DNA of 64,000 nucleotides from Hyphomicrobiales bacterium. GTDB lineage: Bacteria; Pseudomonadota; Alphaproteobacteria; Rhizobiales; Rhizobiaceae. A model generated the notes under the pieces. That model did no database searches. It was given only the letters and a program-made list of their open reading frames with translations, and was not told the DNA's origin. Positions within the stretch are counted from its first letter, which is position 1. Each line of letters starts with the position of its first letter. The position numbers and the translations under genes are program-made. Positions 15,224 through 23,432 of this stretch are shown here, in pieces. The stretch spans positions 434,001-498,000 of the forward strand of contig UBMP01000016.1 in the NCBI GenBank assembly GCA_900466575.1, given 5' to 3'.

Positions 15224-15735
15224 GCCACCCTCACCATCAACGCCGGCTCCCCAGCCTTCAACGCCGCACCCTTCACCTTTTTACCTGCGTCCAGCACTTC
15301 CTTGATTGCCTTCTTGTCGGGCGACTTCACCACTTTCAAAAACCGCGCTGGCAACGCCGCTTCGTCGGTAATCTCGACGCTTTCTTTGCCGGGCCGCACC
15401 GAAACCGTAGCTTCAATAAGCTTTATGCTGGACTGCCCCGCTGCCTGCATAAGCCGAAGCATGAGCGCCCGCATTGCGGCCTGCGTCTTGGCCTGCCGTG
15501 CGGCGCGTGCTGACATGTCATCCATGCGCGCCTTGATAGCGGCCTGCATGCTTGCCGCCTCGCGCTCGACATTGAGCAAGCGCGTCAGGACTTCAAACAG
15601 GTTCGTTTCCGCCTCCAGCATATCCAGGCGCAGCGACTCGTCGTCGTTAAGCTCCGGGTAGTCGGCAAGGATTGCGGCGATGTTTGCCGCAACGTCGGCG
15701 GCGTCGGCGGGGAGGAAGTGGTGGTTGGAAGCCAT
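15220..15735 (-). CDS. Siphovirus Gp157-like protein
   Basis: This 171-residue protein resembles the Gp157 family of siphophages. It has the acidic DDESLRLDMLEAETNLFEVL block, a long helical coiled-coil middle (residues 50-105, rich in A, M and R) and a beta-containing end with SVEITDEAALPARFLKVVKS. The family is often found in the replication region. An effect on host nucleases has been suggested for relatives, but none is proven here. I chose the ATG of MASNHHFLPA; a TTG two codons upstream is possible. Confidence 0.85.
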   Translation of the reverse strand: MASNHHFLPADAADVAANIAAILADYPELNDDESLRLDMLEAETNLFEVLTRLLNVEREAASMQAAIKARMDDMSARAARQAKTQAAMRALMLRLMQAAGQSSIKLIEATVSVRPGKESVEITDEAALPARFLKVVKSPDKKAIKEVLDAGKKVKGAALKAGEPALMVRVA

Positions 15736-15737
15736 AA

Positions 15738-16376
15738 TCAATAATTCTCCGCCTCAATGCGCGTGATGAAGAAATGAATGCCGCTGGAGCACTCTTCCAT
15801 CCAGTTTTCATCAAACGAATCCGGCATGACGCGCTGGCCAACAACGTATTCAGTCGTGCCATCGTGCGACGAAATCGCTTTTCCTTCGCCGAAGATTTCA
15901 AGAACGTCGGCATACTCGGCGCGGCACTTCCGGCCGAATGCATGCGAGCGCTTGGCGGACTCCGGAATCCGAAGTTTGACGATGACGTTATTGCGGCACT
16001 TCTTCCAACCGATGATGTCGCCATCAGGAAGGATGCGAGTCTGCGCAATCGCGTAATCGGCATTCTTCGCGCCGGACAGGTCCGCGCCGTACAGGTTCGC
16101 GCCGGACAGGTCCGCGCCGGACAGGTTCGCGCCGGACAGGTTCGCGCCGTACAGGTTCGCGCCGTACAGGTTCGCGCCGGACAGGTTCGCGCCGTACAGG
16201 TCCGCGCCGGACAGGTCCGCGCCGTACAGGTTCGCGCTGCGCAGGTTCGCTTTTTCTTTCAATGCCGCCTTTACGGCGAGGCCTAGTTTTACCGATGGCA
16301 ACGCGGACGCATCGCAATCAATTTCTGCGGTGAATTGCACTGCTCCGCTGAATCTGTTCATGATGTCGAATTTCAT
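15738..16376 (-). CDS. Pentapeptide-repeat protein with C-terminal domain
   Basis: Residues 44-103 form about 12 uninterrupted A(N/D)L(S/Y)G pentapeptides, which fold as a right-handed square beta helix that can imitate DNA in surface charge. The N-terminus is a small beta unit. The C-terminal 100 residues ([20 protein letters not shown] to [12 protein letters not shown]) resemble the DUF5758-type end seen on other phage pentapeptide proteins. Relatives of the fold bind DNA gyrase; that role here is only a possibility. The gene is first after the promoter at 16412-16440 and carries the GAGGAGAC leader. Confidence 0.88.
   Translation of the reverse strand: MKFDIMNRFSGAVQFTAEIDCDASALPSVKLGLAVKAALKEKANLRSANLYGADLSGADLYGANLSGANLYGANLYGANLSGANLSGADLSGANLYGADLSGAKNADYAIAQTRILPDGDIIGWKKCRNNVIVKLRIPESAKRSHAFGRKCRAEYADVLEIFGEGKAISSHDGTTEYVVGQRVMPDSFDENWMEECSSGIHFFITRIEAENY
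16068..16250. repeat. Tandem 15-bp repeats inside the pentapeptide gene
   Basis: Units of the form AGGTTCGCGCCGGAC or with GTAC in place of GGAC repeat about 12 times head to tail. Differences are limited to a few positions that switch N/D and S/Y. Near-identity of units implies recent expansion and makes the repeat number prone to change by slippage. Confidence 0.85.
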
Positions 16377-16411
16377 TTTAGTCTCCTCTTATCGTGGTGT
16401 GTGGTGTGTCT

Positions 16412-16440
16412 TGCTTAGTACATTTATACAAATTTGTCAA
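16412..16440 (-). promoter_or_regulatory. Promoter with ACAAATTTGT operator
   Basis: On the minus strand TTGACA and TAAGCA are 17 bases apart. The -35 is embedded in the perfect palindrome ACAAATTTGT (16428-16437), the same sequence found in the repressor switch at 25428-25437, so the repressor at 25461 probably also controls this unit. Confidence 0.65.
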
Positions 16441-16454
16441 GTTGGTAATCCAGC

Positions 16455-18155
16455 CTAAAAAGGCACGTCGTCGTCAAACTCGTCGCGCCAGTTGACGCCA
16501 ACCACAGCGCCGCCAACCACGTGCGAAACAACCGTCCAGTACTTGCCATCAGGACGGACGTTGATTTCAGCCGTTGATTTCAACTCCGACTGTCGTTCAA
16601 GCCACTCCAGCACGGTTGACGGAAACGGCCTTTGCCCTCCATGAGCATGCCAAAACCTATCTGCTTTCGACTTGGCAAATCCGCTGTGTTCAGGGCACAA
16701 CCATTCCTGAATAACCGTGAGCCCGCACGTATATCCAACCTTCACGCTATCTGGCTTGCCGCCCTTCCCCGGATGATGCCGAAACGTGCGCGATGTGACG
16801 GTGCGGGGTTCGGGGGCGCCCTTGGATAGGATGGGGGAATCTGCCGCTTGCGCGGTAAGCTTGACCTCCTCGCTCGGAGGAAAGATATAACCGCAGCAAT
16901 GGCACACCATCCTAGAAATCGGAATAAGCTCGCCGCAGCCGGTTTTACCTTCAGCGTCGTATTCTTCTTGCGGGCAAATCTTTTTCGGCTGTTCTCCGTC
17001 TCCCTTACCTGGTGCCTTTGGGCTTATCTGGTCAATCGGGCCGTGAAATGCCAAATTCTTGCCGTGGTCGGCAATAAGGCATTCCGTTTTGCCGGGGCTG
17101 TTGCGTGTCCCCCGCCCAAGAATCTGCACAAGCTTTCCGGGGGATTTCGTGCTTATTAGCAGGGAGATGAAATCGACAAACGGAAAGTTAGTTCCGGTAG
17201 TAATCATGTTAACTGACGCAATTGCCCAAATTTCACGATTGCGGAATGCCGTGAAAATATTTTCTTGTTCGTGCGCATTGTCGCTCGTCAGAACGGCGCA
17301 CGTCCTGCCATGCCGGCGAATGACATCCGCAGCGTGTCGCGCATTTTCCTTACCGGCGCAGAAGAACAGCCCAGCCTGTCGCCCTTCTGACGCAACCATG
17401 TCTTCGGCAATGGCAGCTTCAATAATGCGTTCTGCGGCCTGGGACAGTTCGCCAGGTTTGTAATCACCTCCGCGCGTCCCAACGCCCTTCAGGTCGATCT
17501 TTGCTGAAGTCTTCTGGCTTACAAGGCGCGTCAAGTATCCCTGATCAATCAAATCGCCAATAAGCGCCTCGTAAACGACATCATTGAAAAGCTTGAACCG
17601 TAACGGAGCGCCGGTTTCGCCATCAACTTCGCCGTCGTCGTCAAGGTCGTCGGTCAGGCGGCCGGAATCCATGCGATAATCCGTCGCCGTCGTCCCGCAT
17701 GTCCTGCTGTCAGGATTCCTGTCCTTTACGTCACGAAAGAACTTGCCATAAAGAGTGTTGGCGTTCCGGCTGATAGCGTGCGCCTCATCAACGATGACAA
17801 GATCCACGTTCCCCAACTCGTGTACGCGCTTTGCCACGGACTGGATGCCGCAAAACAGGACTTGTGCGCGAGTGTTCCTTATCCCAAGGCTGGCGGAATA
17901 AATACCGGCCGGAGCAAACGGTGAAAGCCCCATAAACTCCTTGAAGTTTTGGCGAACCAATTCAGCCGAATGAGTGACGTTCAAGATGCGCATGTCCGGA
18001 TAGTCGGAAAGTAATTCTTCTATCATTTTTGCTATCAACAGAGCCTTGCCCGATCCGGTGGGCAGCACGATAAGGCCGTTGCCTCCGCCCTTTGCCCAAT
18101 ACTCATAGAGCGCGTCTAGGGCTTCGCGCTGGTATGGTCGGAGTTGTAGGGTCAT
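16455..18155 (-). CDS. SF2 DEAD/DEAH-box helicase with zinc region and SSB-like tail
   Basis: This is a 566-residue superfamily 2 helicase: Q-like LRPYQREALDALY, Walker A LPTGSGKAL at 31-39, DEAH in DLVIVDEAHAISR near 118, motif III GTTAT and motif VI QILGRGTRNSPGK. A cysteine set (CPQEEYDAEGKTGCG..., VCHCCGY) follows near residues 395-425 as a zinc finger. The protein ends DEFDDDVPF, matching the acidic tip DDDIPF of single-strand binding proteins. In replication it could unwind forks or branched DNA and attract the host proteins that read that tail. It overlaps the endonuclease VII gene by four bases. Confidence 0.9.
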   Translation of the reverse strand: MTLQLRPYQREALDALYEYWAKGGGNGLIVLPTGSGKALLIAKMIEELLSDYPDMRILNVTHSAELVRQNFKEFMGLSPFAPAGIYSASLGIRNTRAQVLFCGIQSVAKRVHELGNVDLVIVDEAHAISRNANTLYGKFFRDVKDRNPDSRTCGTTATDYRMDSGRLTDDLDDDGEVDGETGAPLRFKLFNDVVYEALIGDLIDQGYLTRLVSQKTSAKIDLKGVGTRGGDYKPGELSQAAERIIEAAIAEDMVASEGRQAGLFFCAGKENARHAADVIRRHGRTCAVLTSDNAHEQENIFTAFRNREIWAIASVNMITTGTNFPFVDFISLLISTKSPGKLVQILGRGTRNSPGKTECLIADHGKNLAFHGPIDQISPKAPGKGDGEQPKKICPQEEYDAEGKTGCGELIPISRMVCHCCGYIFPPSEEVKLTAQAADSPILSKGAPEPRTVTSRTFRHHPGKGGKPDSVKVGYTCGLTVIQEWLCPEHSGFAKSKADRFWHAHGGQRPFPSTVLEWLERQSELKSTAEINVRPDGKYWTVVSHVVGGAVVGVNWRDEFDDDVPF

Positions 18156-18829
18156 GCGGCTTCCTTGTTTTCTGCGTGAAAATCTATATACGCGATAGCG
18201 CGCAACATTATTTCCCTATCATCCCTAAGAAGACCGATAGCTTGATTGCATTTTGAGCAAAGAATTCCACGCACTTTTTGCGTATTGTGACAGTGGTCAA
18301 CGTGTACATTTTTAAACGTGTCGAATTCATCCAAGCAGATTGCACACCTGTTGCTTTGCTCACTTAGCATTGCGTCAACTCGTGCCAAATCAATTCCGTA
18401 TTCTTTTTTAAGTCGTCTTTCTCTTTGCGTCTCCTTGCGTCTACCTCTCGCTATCTTGTCGCACTCAACGCAATTGTTGCTTGATATGAAACGCTGAAAA
18501 TGACCGTGCTTACATGGGTTCTCTGGCGTGTACGTCTTGTTCCCCGTGCATGCCGCTATGGCCCTAACCATATTCGCCCTTGATTGCCGATTGTTTCCCT
18601 TGTATTCGTACTCGTGCTGTCTCGCACTGTGTTGTCTTGCGCAAACGACACACCTGCTACCCTTCGTGTACCTTGGGGCGTTGTGCCCATGCGGGCACTC
18701 ATCACCCGTGTAATAGAAAGTTATTCCATTCCTAGCGGCCTCAGACGCACTACTTGGAAGCTTCTCTATTGGAAGCCCATGCCAAAATTCGTTGTCGTTG
18801 GCGGACTCTAACTTCACCGTATGCATCAC
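18152..18829 (-). CDS. Recombination endonuclease VII family protein
   Basis: This is a 225-residue protein. The C-terminal part is an endonuclease VII type His-Me finger: NRCAICLDEFDTFKNVHVDH, CHNTQKVRGILCSKCNQAIG, with four zinc cysteines and catalytic HVDHCH. Two further cysteine knots upstream (CPHGHNAPRYTKGSRCVVCA; CKHGHF...CVEC) are repeats common in phage members. Endonuclease VII cuts Holliday junctions and branched DNA before packaging. The gene sits between the sigma factor and the helicase, overlapping both by four bases. Confidence 0.9.
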   Translation of the reverse strand: MMHTVKLESANDNEFWHGLPIEKLPSSASEAARNGITFYYTGDECPHGHNAPRYTKGSRCVVCARQHSARQHEYEYKGNNRQSRANMVRAIAACTGNKTYTPENPCKHGHFQRFISSNNCVECDKIARGRRKETQRERRLKKEYGIDLARVDAMLSEQSNRCAICLDEFDTFKNVHVDHCHNTQKVRGILCSKCNQAIGLLRDDREIMLRAIAYIDFHAENKEAA

Positions 18830-19338
18830 GCCGCCTCCTCCAACCGCTTACGCGCACGCTCCTCAAGCTGCCTTACGCGCTCACTTCCTACGCCTTCCGC
18901 TTCGGCAATTTCCCTCAATCCGTAACCCATGGCGCGGCGCAAAAGAATTCCACCGTCGCGCCCCGAAATGCGGTCAAGCGTCATGGATAGCTCAACATAA
19001 TCGTTTTGGTTGGCCGCCACCGCTGTGTCGTGATCGTCAAGCGGAACGAAAATCGCATGCGCACTGCGGGCCTTCGCCTTGATTGCGCTGTTGCTAATGA
19101 TGCCCCGCATCTGCCAGACAAGCCAGTTCCACATGCCGCCCTCTTCGCGATAGTTTTCCCACTTTTCAAGCGCGCATATAATGGTGTCCGTAACCAGATC
19201 GTCGGCATAGATGCGCGGGACTTTCTTGAGCGCCAGACGCTTGAGCCCCGGCATGTACGCCATGACGCGGTCGTCAAAATCTGCGGGGCGCACGGCTGGC
19301 GTGTTGTCGTTGGCGGCTGTTCTGCTGGCAACTTGCAT
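18826..19338 (-). CDS. Phage ECF-like sigma factor
   Basis: I start at MQVASRTAANDNTP, which has an AAGAGGAG site; the longer frame lacks one. Residues 21-85 match sigma region 2 (LKRLALKKVPRIYADDLVTD, then TIICALEKWENYREE and WNWLVWQMRGII). Residues 118-168 match region 4, with HTH YGLREIAEAEGVGSERVRQL. The protein would redirect host RNA polymerase, presumably to the late genes. An ANDN peptide is in the N-terminal tail. A weak TTGACA element sits directly upstream (19350), close to the ribosome site. The alternative is a sigma-like regulator without promoter melting. Confidence 0.82.
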   Translation of the reverse strand: MQVASRTAANDNTPAVRPADFDDRVMAYMPGLKRLALKKVPRIYADDLVTDTIICALEKWENYREEGGMWNWLVWQMRGIISNSAIKAKARSAHAIFVPLDDHDTAVAANQNDYVELSMTLDRISGRDGGILLRRAMGYGLREIAEAEGVGSERVRQLEERARKRLEEAA

Positions 19339-19366
19339 ACTATCTCCTCTTATTTTGTCAACGTGG

Positions 19367-20308
19367 TTAGGCGTGGCGTGCTTCGGCCAGCCCATCCACC
19401 CACAATTCACCATTGGCCAGCCGATACGTCACGGTTTCGGCGTCGGCGTCACTGTCTACAATCTCACCCGGCACGATTGCAGGTATGTAGAGGTGCGCTG
19501 GGCATCCGGCCCGCTGCTCGTCAATGGACAACGGCTTGCTGAACCGCGCGCATGACCAATGTGCATCGCCGCCCGTTTCCGGGGTGGCGTGTAGGCACGA
19601 ACGGCACGTTGCGCGCGGCCATGTTTCGCCCCAGCAAACCGCCTTATGACGACATAGGCGGCAAACATGGCTGTCTGCATTGTTGCCTAAGCGGCCGGGC
19701 GGCTCCGGCGCATCAATGATGGTTTGCAGCCGCGCCAGCAACTTGATGCAATATTCGGCATCGTATGGGATGCGCTCCGCATGACGCTCATCCGTGTTCT
19801 TGTTCACGACGACGTAGAGCGCGCGCGTTAGGCCGAAAGCATGCATGCCTAGCTGGCACTGTGCGAAGTGCAGCGGCTTGGCCTTGCGCACGCCATGCTT
19901 GACGATTTGCCGATAGTCCTCCTGCTTTGCCGACTTGATTTCAAGCAAGTGTTCCGTCTTCGGCGCTTCCGGAACATCCGTAGCGCGACCGTCGCCCTTG
20001 CCGCGGATATGTCCATCAAGCAACCGTATGCGATCCTGTTGCCCGCTTACGGTTATGCCCGCCGCCTCTAGGTTCGCAACGATACGCTCTTCCCAAATGT
20101 TGCCGGTTTCAAAGATGGACAACTTGCGCCCGTCAACTTGTTCCGGCTCGCTTGCCCAGCGAAAGGAATACCAAATTGCACGGCTGCATTCGTGGTCGGC
20201 GTCACCTACACTAATGCCCCACGGGTCGTATTGGTCGCGGGCGGAGGCGGTGTAGGAATCATATATGGCGCGGACTGTTGCGGGGGTTGGTTGGGGGAGT
20301 GGGGTCAC
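19367..20308 (-). CDS. PD-(D/E)XK nuclease with cysteine cluster
   Basis: The 313-residue protein has the nuclease core IRGKGDGRATD...HLLEIKSAK near residues 103-130, with D in the first motif and ExK in the second. It continues with QCQLGMHAFGLTRALYVVVN, as in Cas4/RecB-type exonucleases. Residues 214-270 hold eight cysteines (CRLCRHKAVCWGE, CRSCLHATPE, SCARFS, CPAH), which could bind zinc or an iron-sulfur cluster. It probably degrades or resects DNA ends in phage recombination. It overlaps the 90-aa gene by four bases. Confidence 0.87.
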   Translation of the reverse strand: MTPLPQPTPATVRAIYDSYTASARDQYDPWGISVGDADHECSRAIWYSFRWASEPEQVDGRKLSIFETGNIWEERIVANLEAAGITVSGQQDRIRLLDGHIRGKGDGRATDVPEAPKTEHLLEIKSAKQEDYRQIVKHGVRKAKPLHFAQCQLGMHAFGLTRALYVVVNKNTDERHAERIPYDAEYCIKLLARLQTIIDAPEPPGRLGNNADSHVCRLCRHKAVCWGETWPRATCRSCLHATPETGGDAHWSCARFSKPLSIDEQRAGCPAHLYIPAIVPGEIVDSDADAETVTYRLANGELWVDGLAEARHA

Positions 20309-20577
20309 GCCACCTCCCTAAGCGTCATAGCCGCTTCGTAAGCGCGTCGGCACTCGTCAGCATCGCGCCACTTCGGCAGAAACTCGCGCTCAAGCATCGT
20401 GTTGGCTTCGGAGGAGCGCCCGATGCGGATTTTCGCGATAGCATCAACGACAACCTGCCTCGCACTGCGCTCCCCGCTGCCGCCAATCTCGCGACTGCGG
20501 AACTCGCGCTCAATCTCCTTGTCGGTTAGTTGGTCAAGCACGTCGTCGGTGTCTATATCAACGGTAATCGTACCCAT
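20305..20577 (-). CDS. Hypothetical phage protein, 90 aa
   Basis: The ATG overlaps the sliding-clamp stop (TGATG), so translation is coupled; the in-frame codon further upstream would lie inside the clamp gene. The protein begins MGTITVDIDTDDVLDQLTDK and continues with helical charged segments. No family is recognised. It sits between the clamp and the PD-(D/E)XK nuclease and may be a small partner of either. Confidence 0.65.
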   Translation of the reverse strand: MGTITVDIDTDDVLDQLTDKEIEREFRSREIGGSGERSARQVVVDAIAKIRIGRSSEANTMLEREFLPKWRDADECRRAYEAAMTLREVA

Positions 20578-21632
20578 CACAACACCCGCATCGGCATCAG
20601 CACGCCGTCCCAACTGTCGTTTTCACCACGGACAAGGATAGGCGAGCCGCCGTCCGCCATCTTGAATATGACATTGCCGGCGGGCATGACGCCTAGCATG
20701 TCGTGAAGGTATTGGCTGTTGACGCCGGTTTCGAACGGCGCTTGCGTGAAGTCCGCCGCCACCTCGTCCGTCGCCTCGTTGGCTTCGGAGCGCGCACTTA
20801 GCGCAAGCATACCAGGCGCAAACGACAACTTGACGCTGCGGCCGCGCTCGCTGCTGATCGTCACGACACGCGCCGCGGCACTCAGGATTTCGTCACGCCC
20901 GACGATTGCAACGATGTCGTTGCTTGCCGGGATAACGCGCGGGTAGTCGGGAAACGTACCGTCGATTACCTTGCTTGTGATTTCCATATCCGGCGCAACG
21001 ATGCGGATGCGTGAAGGCGAAACCGACACCTTGACGTTGCCTTTCGGCATGACGCTAACGACCTTGCGCGGCACAATGACGCCTGCAAACTCCACCACGT
21101 CAATTCCGTAGTTGCGCGCAAGTCTGTGACCGTCCGTTGCCACGGCACAAAGCCGTCCGTCAACGACATGCGTAAAGATGCCATTGAGGAAATAACGAAC
21201 CTCTTCCGACGAAATCGCGAATGAAACCGCCGAATACAGCGCGGCCAGATCCGTCTCGAATTCTGCCTCAAAGGTAGCGGCGGGGAATTGCGGGAAGTCG
21301 TCGGCGGGCAACACGGCAAGCTTGAACCGGCTTCGGCCAGACTTGACCGTGAGCGTGTCGCCTTCCGTTGCCAGCATCACGTCGCCGCTTGCCTTGCGCG
21401 CGATATCGCCTAGCAACTTGGCTTCTACGCAAAGCGCGCCTTCGGCGGTAATGTCCGCCTCAACGTCGGTCTTCGCGACAATATCCAGGTCGGTTGCCGT
21501 CAGGTGCAACCGTCCCTTGTCCGCGGACAGAAGCACGTTTGACAGGACGGGAATCGTGTTTCGGTTTTCAATCACCTTGCCCACCGCCGCAATGGCGTTG
21601 GCAAGCGTCGTCTTGTTGACGGTTAGTTGCAT
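20577..21632 (-). CDS. dnaN-like: DNA polymerase III beta subunit-like sliding clamp
   Basis: At 351 residues it has the length and three-domain repeat of a bacterial beta clamp. It starts MQLTVNKTTLANAIAAVGKV and shows the TIPVLSNVLLSA motif in domain 1, FLNGIFTHVVDGRLCAVATDGHRLA in domain 2, and the end VRGENDSWDGVLMPMRVL where hosts have the PMRL/MPMRL C-terminus. It would ring DNA and hold host polymerase III on phage DNA. Divergence from a host clamp (no host dnaN neighbours) shows it is phage-borne. It has the CACCACAAGAGGAGAC leader and follows the SSB-like gene. Confidence 0.93.
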   Translation of the reverse strand: MQLTVNKTTLANAIAAVGKVIENRNTIPVLSNVLLSADKGRLHLTATDLDIVAKTDVEADITAEGALCVEAKLLGDIARKASGDVMLATEGDTLTVKSGRSRFKLAVLPADDFPQFPAATFEAEFETDLAALYSAVSFAISSEEVRYFLNGIFTHVVDGRLCAVATDGHRLARNYGIDVVEFAGVIVPRKVVSVMPKGNVKVSVSPSRIRIVAPDMEITSKVIDGTFPDYPRVIPASNDIVAIVGRDEILSAAARVVTISSERGRSVKLSFAPGMLALSARSEANEATDEVAADFTQAPFETGVNSQYLHDMLGVMPAGNVIFKMADGGSPILVRGENDSWDGVLMPMRVL

Positions 21633-21656
21633 GTCGTCTCCTCTTGTGGTGGTGTG

Positions 21657-21681
21657 AGCGCCCCGTTGGTAGCGGGGCGCT
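21657..21681. other. Hairpin between SSB-like and clamp genes
   Basis: AGCGCCCCG and CGGGGCGCT (9-base arms, 7-base loop) lie in the leader of the clamp gene. On the transcribed minus strand no T run follows, so it is more likely an mRNA stability or attenuation element than a terminator. Confidence 0.5.
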
Positions 21682-21690
21682 GGCTTTTAG

Positions 21691-22227
21691 TTACCGCTTA
21701 CCCCACGGACGCGCGCCGGCAGGCTTTGCGGCCGCCTGTGCGGCGGGTGCCGGTTTGTTGTCGTTGGCGGGTGCCGCCTGCGGTGCGGGCTGGTTGGCGT
21801 CGATTTCGGGGGTGGGGATGTTGCCTTCGTCGGGGAAATAGTAGCGCTTGATTTCCGGCTTGGCTTCGTAACCGTTGTTGGCCTTGCCTAGGCCGACGCG
21901 GGCGGTAAAGGAGATGAAGTGAAGCTGTTCCGAGTCTTCTACCGAGTTAACCTCAACGGCGCGGCAAAGGCTGGCGAACTGCTTTTGGCCGATTTCTTGA
22001 GCCTTCGTGCTGCTGTGTTCAAGATTGTAATATCCGAACACCTTCCAACCCTTGTACTGCTCCGGTTCAATTACGTTGAACGTAGTCTTGAGACCTGTGT
22101 TGCCATCTTTCTTGACAACATCGCTTGCCTCAAGCTCAAGTTTATAAATCCCATTCGGGACGTTTCCGAAATCCTTTTGCTCAGTGTCGTGCTGAGTTGC
22201 GTCAAATCTTTGACCAAGTCCTGCCAA
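21691..22227 (-). CDS. DUF669-family SSB-like protein
   Basis: The 178-residue protein matches the DUF669 phage family, thought to bind single-stranded DNA. It shows an early FDATQHDTEQKDFGNVPNGI, the strand YKLELEASDVVKKDGNTGLK and the FGYYNLEH motif. From about residue 145 the tail is low in complexity (A, P, ANDN), as in SSBs, but ends RPWGKR rather than in an acidic tip. It sits directly after the RecA-core ATPase, the usual DUF669 partner. The start is TTG, 7-8 bases after AAAGGAGAC; no ATG is nearby. Confidence 0.85.
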   Translation of the reverse strand: MAGLGQRFDATQHDTEQKDFGNVPNGIYKLELEASDVVKKDGNTGLKTTFNVIEPEQYKGWKVFGYYNLEHSSTKAQEIGQKQFASLCRAVEVNSVEDSEQLHFISFTARVGLGKANNGYEAKPEIKRYYFPDEGNIPTPEIDANQPAPQAAPANDNKPAPAAQAAAKPAGARPWGKR

Positions 22228-22260
22228 TTTACAGTCTCCTTTGTGGTGTGGTGGTGTGGG

Positions 22261-23070
22261 TTAGGCGGCTTTGCGGGCCGGCGTAGCCGCCACGTTGTCG
22301 TTGGCCGCATAAAGCGGCGCGACGGGCCAATGCTTGACCATATCGGCAAATCCCTGCCCCTTGCGGTATGCGATGCTGTCGGGCATCGAGTACCTATTCT
22401 TGGCGTTGAAACCAGGCTGTTCGCTGAAGTGCATCTGGCGTTCCTTGCCGCCTTCCGCATGCGTTACCTTAGTCTGGCGCGCAACTTCCTTTTCCTTCAG
22501 AGAAATGCGGTAGTTCATAAAGCAGACGATATCCGCCTTTTCACGCACAAGGGCGTTGGCGCGCTTGTGAAGCTTGGGCTGGTAACGGCTGTAAGGATCC
22601 GTTGTCGGGCTATCAAAGCGCACGATTTCCGGGTGCGCAATCTGCACAACGAACATGCCGGACTGCGAAAGCGCGGACAGTGCGGACAGGTACTCGCCCC
22701 ACTCCGCATCGGCCTCTACGTAACCTTTTCCGTACCCAGCATCCTCAATCGAGGACACGCCGATACGCGCGCAAGTCGCCTGCCACACCAGCGGCTCAAA
22801 GCCGTCCAGCGAGTCAATGATAACCGTCTTGCGGTCGTGCTCCTGCGTAAGCAGTTCCTCAAAAACATTCATGAGGTCATTGAAGTTTTCGATTTCGGCA
22901 GACGGCAAGTCGATGTCATCCGGCGTGTTTTCGCCGTTCGTATGGAGGTAAATCGGATCGGGGAATTCGGACGCCAGCCGCGTCTTGCCGATGCCGTCAA
23001 CGCCATAGATTACCGCAATCGGCGGGTCCATGCGCTTGCTTGACTTAAGTGTGCTGAGGCTGATAGCCAT
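22261..23070 (-). CDS. Sak4-like RecA-core ATPase (AAA)
   Basis: The 269-residue protein is a single RecA-like core: Walker A AVIYGVDGIGKTRLA near residues 19-33 and Walker B DRKTVIIDSLDG near 80-91. An AHPEIVRFDSP segment near 148 and a KADIVCFMNYRISL segment follow. This layout matches phage Sak4-type single-strand annealing proteins that work with an SSB. It is followed by the DUF669 gene, the usual pair. The C-terminus is low complexity with an ANDN peptide. It would catalyse strand annealing or exchange in phage recombination; activity is inferred from family only. Confidence 0.86.
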   Translation of the reverse strand: MAISLSTLKSSKRMDPPIAVIYGVDGIGKTRLASEFPDPIYLHTNGENTPDDIDLPSAEIENFNDLMNVFEELLTQEHDRKTVIIDSLDGFEPLVWQATCARIGVSSIEDAGYGKGYVEADAEWGEYLSALSALSQSGMFVVQIAHPEIVRFDSPTTDPYSRYQPKLHKRANALVREKADIVCFMNYRISLKEKEVARQTKVTHAEGGKERQMHFSEQPGFNAKNRYSMPDSIAYRKGQGFADMVKHWPVAPLYAANDNVAATPARKAA

Positions 23071-23306
23071 TACAGAATACCCCGCTTTTCGTATTTAAAC
23101 CCGCGCTTTACAAGCTCCTCGGCAAGCCTTCTGTCATACATTCCTTTTGTTGTTGCCCCATAGGTGTCGTAAGTTGCGTCAATACACGCGCACCGTATTG
23201 CGTGAAGCATTTCGGTAATCGCCGCGTGTCGCAATGCTTCTTCTTCGGTCGCGTGAATCTTTCCATCTTCCGTTTGATAGACGGAGGTTAGCTTTTTAAT
23301 AGCCAT
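23070..23306 (-). CDS. Hypothetical phage protein, 78 aa
   Basis: It overlaps the ATPase gene by one base and has an AAGGAGAC site. The protein begins MAIKKLTSVYQTEDGKIHAT, then EEEALRHAAITEMLHAIRCA, and ends KRGFKYEKRGIL. The first half resembles a short strand followed by a charged helix of a type found in several small phage proteins next to recombination genes. No function is known. Confidence 0.65.
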   Translation of the reverse strand: MAIKKLTSVYQTEDGKIHATEEEALRHAAITEMLHAIRCACIDATYDTYGATTKGMYDRRLAEELVKRGFKYEKRGIL

Positions 23307-23315
23307 GTTGTCTCC

Positions 23316-23432
23316 TTAATTGCCGAAAAAGACGGCGAGAAAAACAAGGATTGCGGCGAACCAGATGACGGGCCGCCAGTCGAAAGGCGGCAGGCCGTGC
23401 GCATTAAGGCCGCACCTGTCTAAAAAGCGCAT
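23316..23432 (-). CDS. Small membrane protein, 38 aa
   Basis: The ATG lies inside the end of the 48-aa gene (13-base overlap). The protein MRFLDRCGLNAHGLPPFDWR continues into one hydrophobic helix (VIWFAAILVFLAVFFG). It forms a pair with the upstream single-helix protein. No family is recognised. The overlap and the position in a tight operon support coding. Confidence 0.5.
   Translation of the reverse strand: MRFLDRCGLNAHGLPPFDWRPVIWFAAILVFLAVFFGN

Noticed and set aside
16068-16250. CRISPR array
   Set aside because: Head-to-tail 15-bp units without spacers, in frame and coding for pentapeptides.
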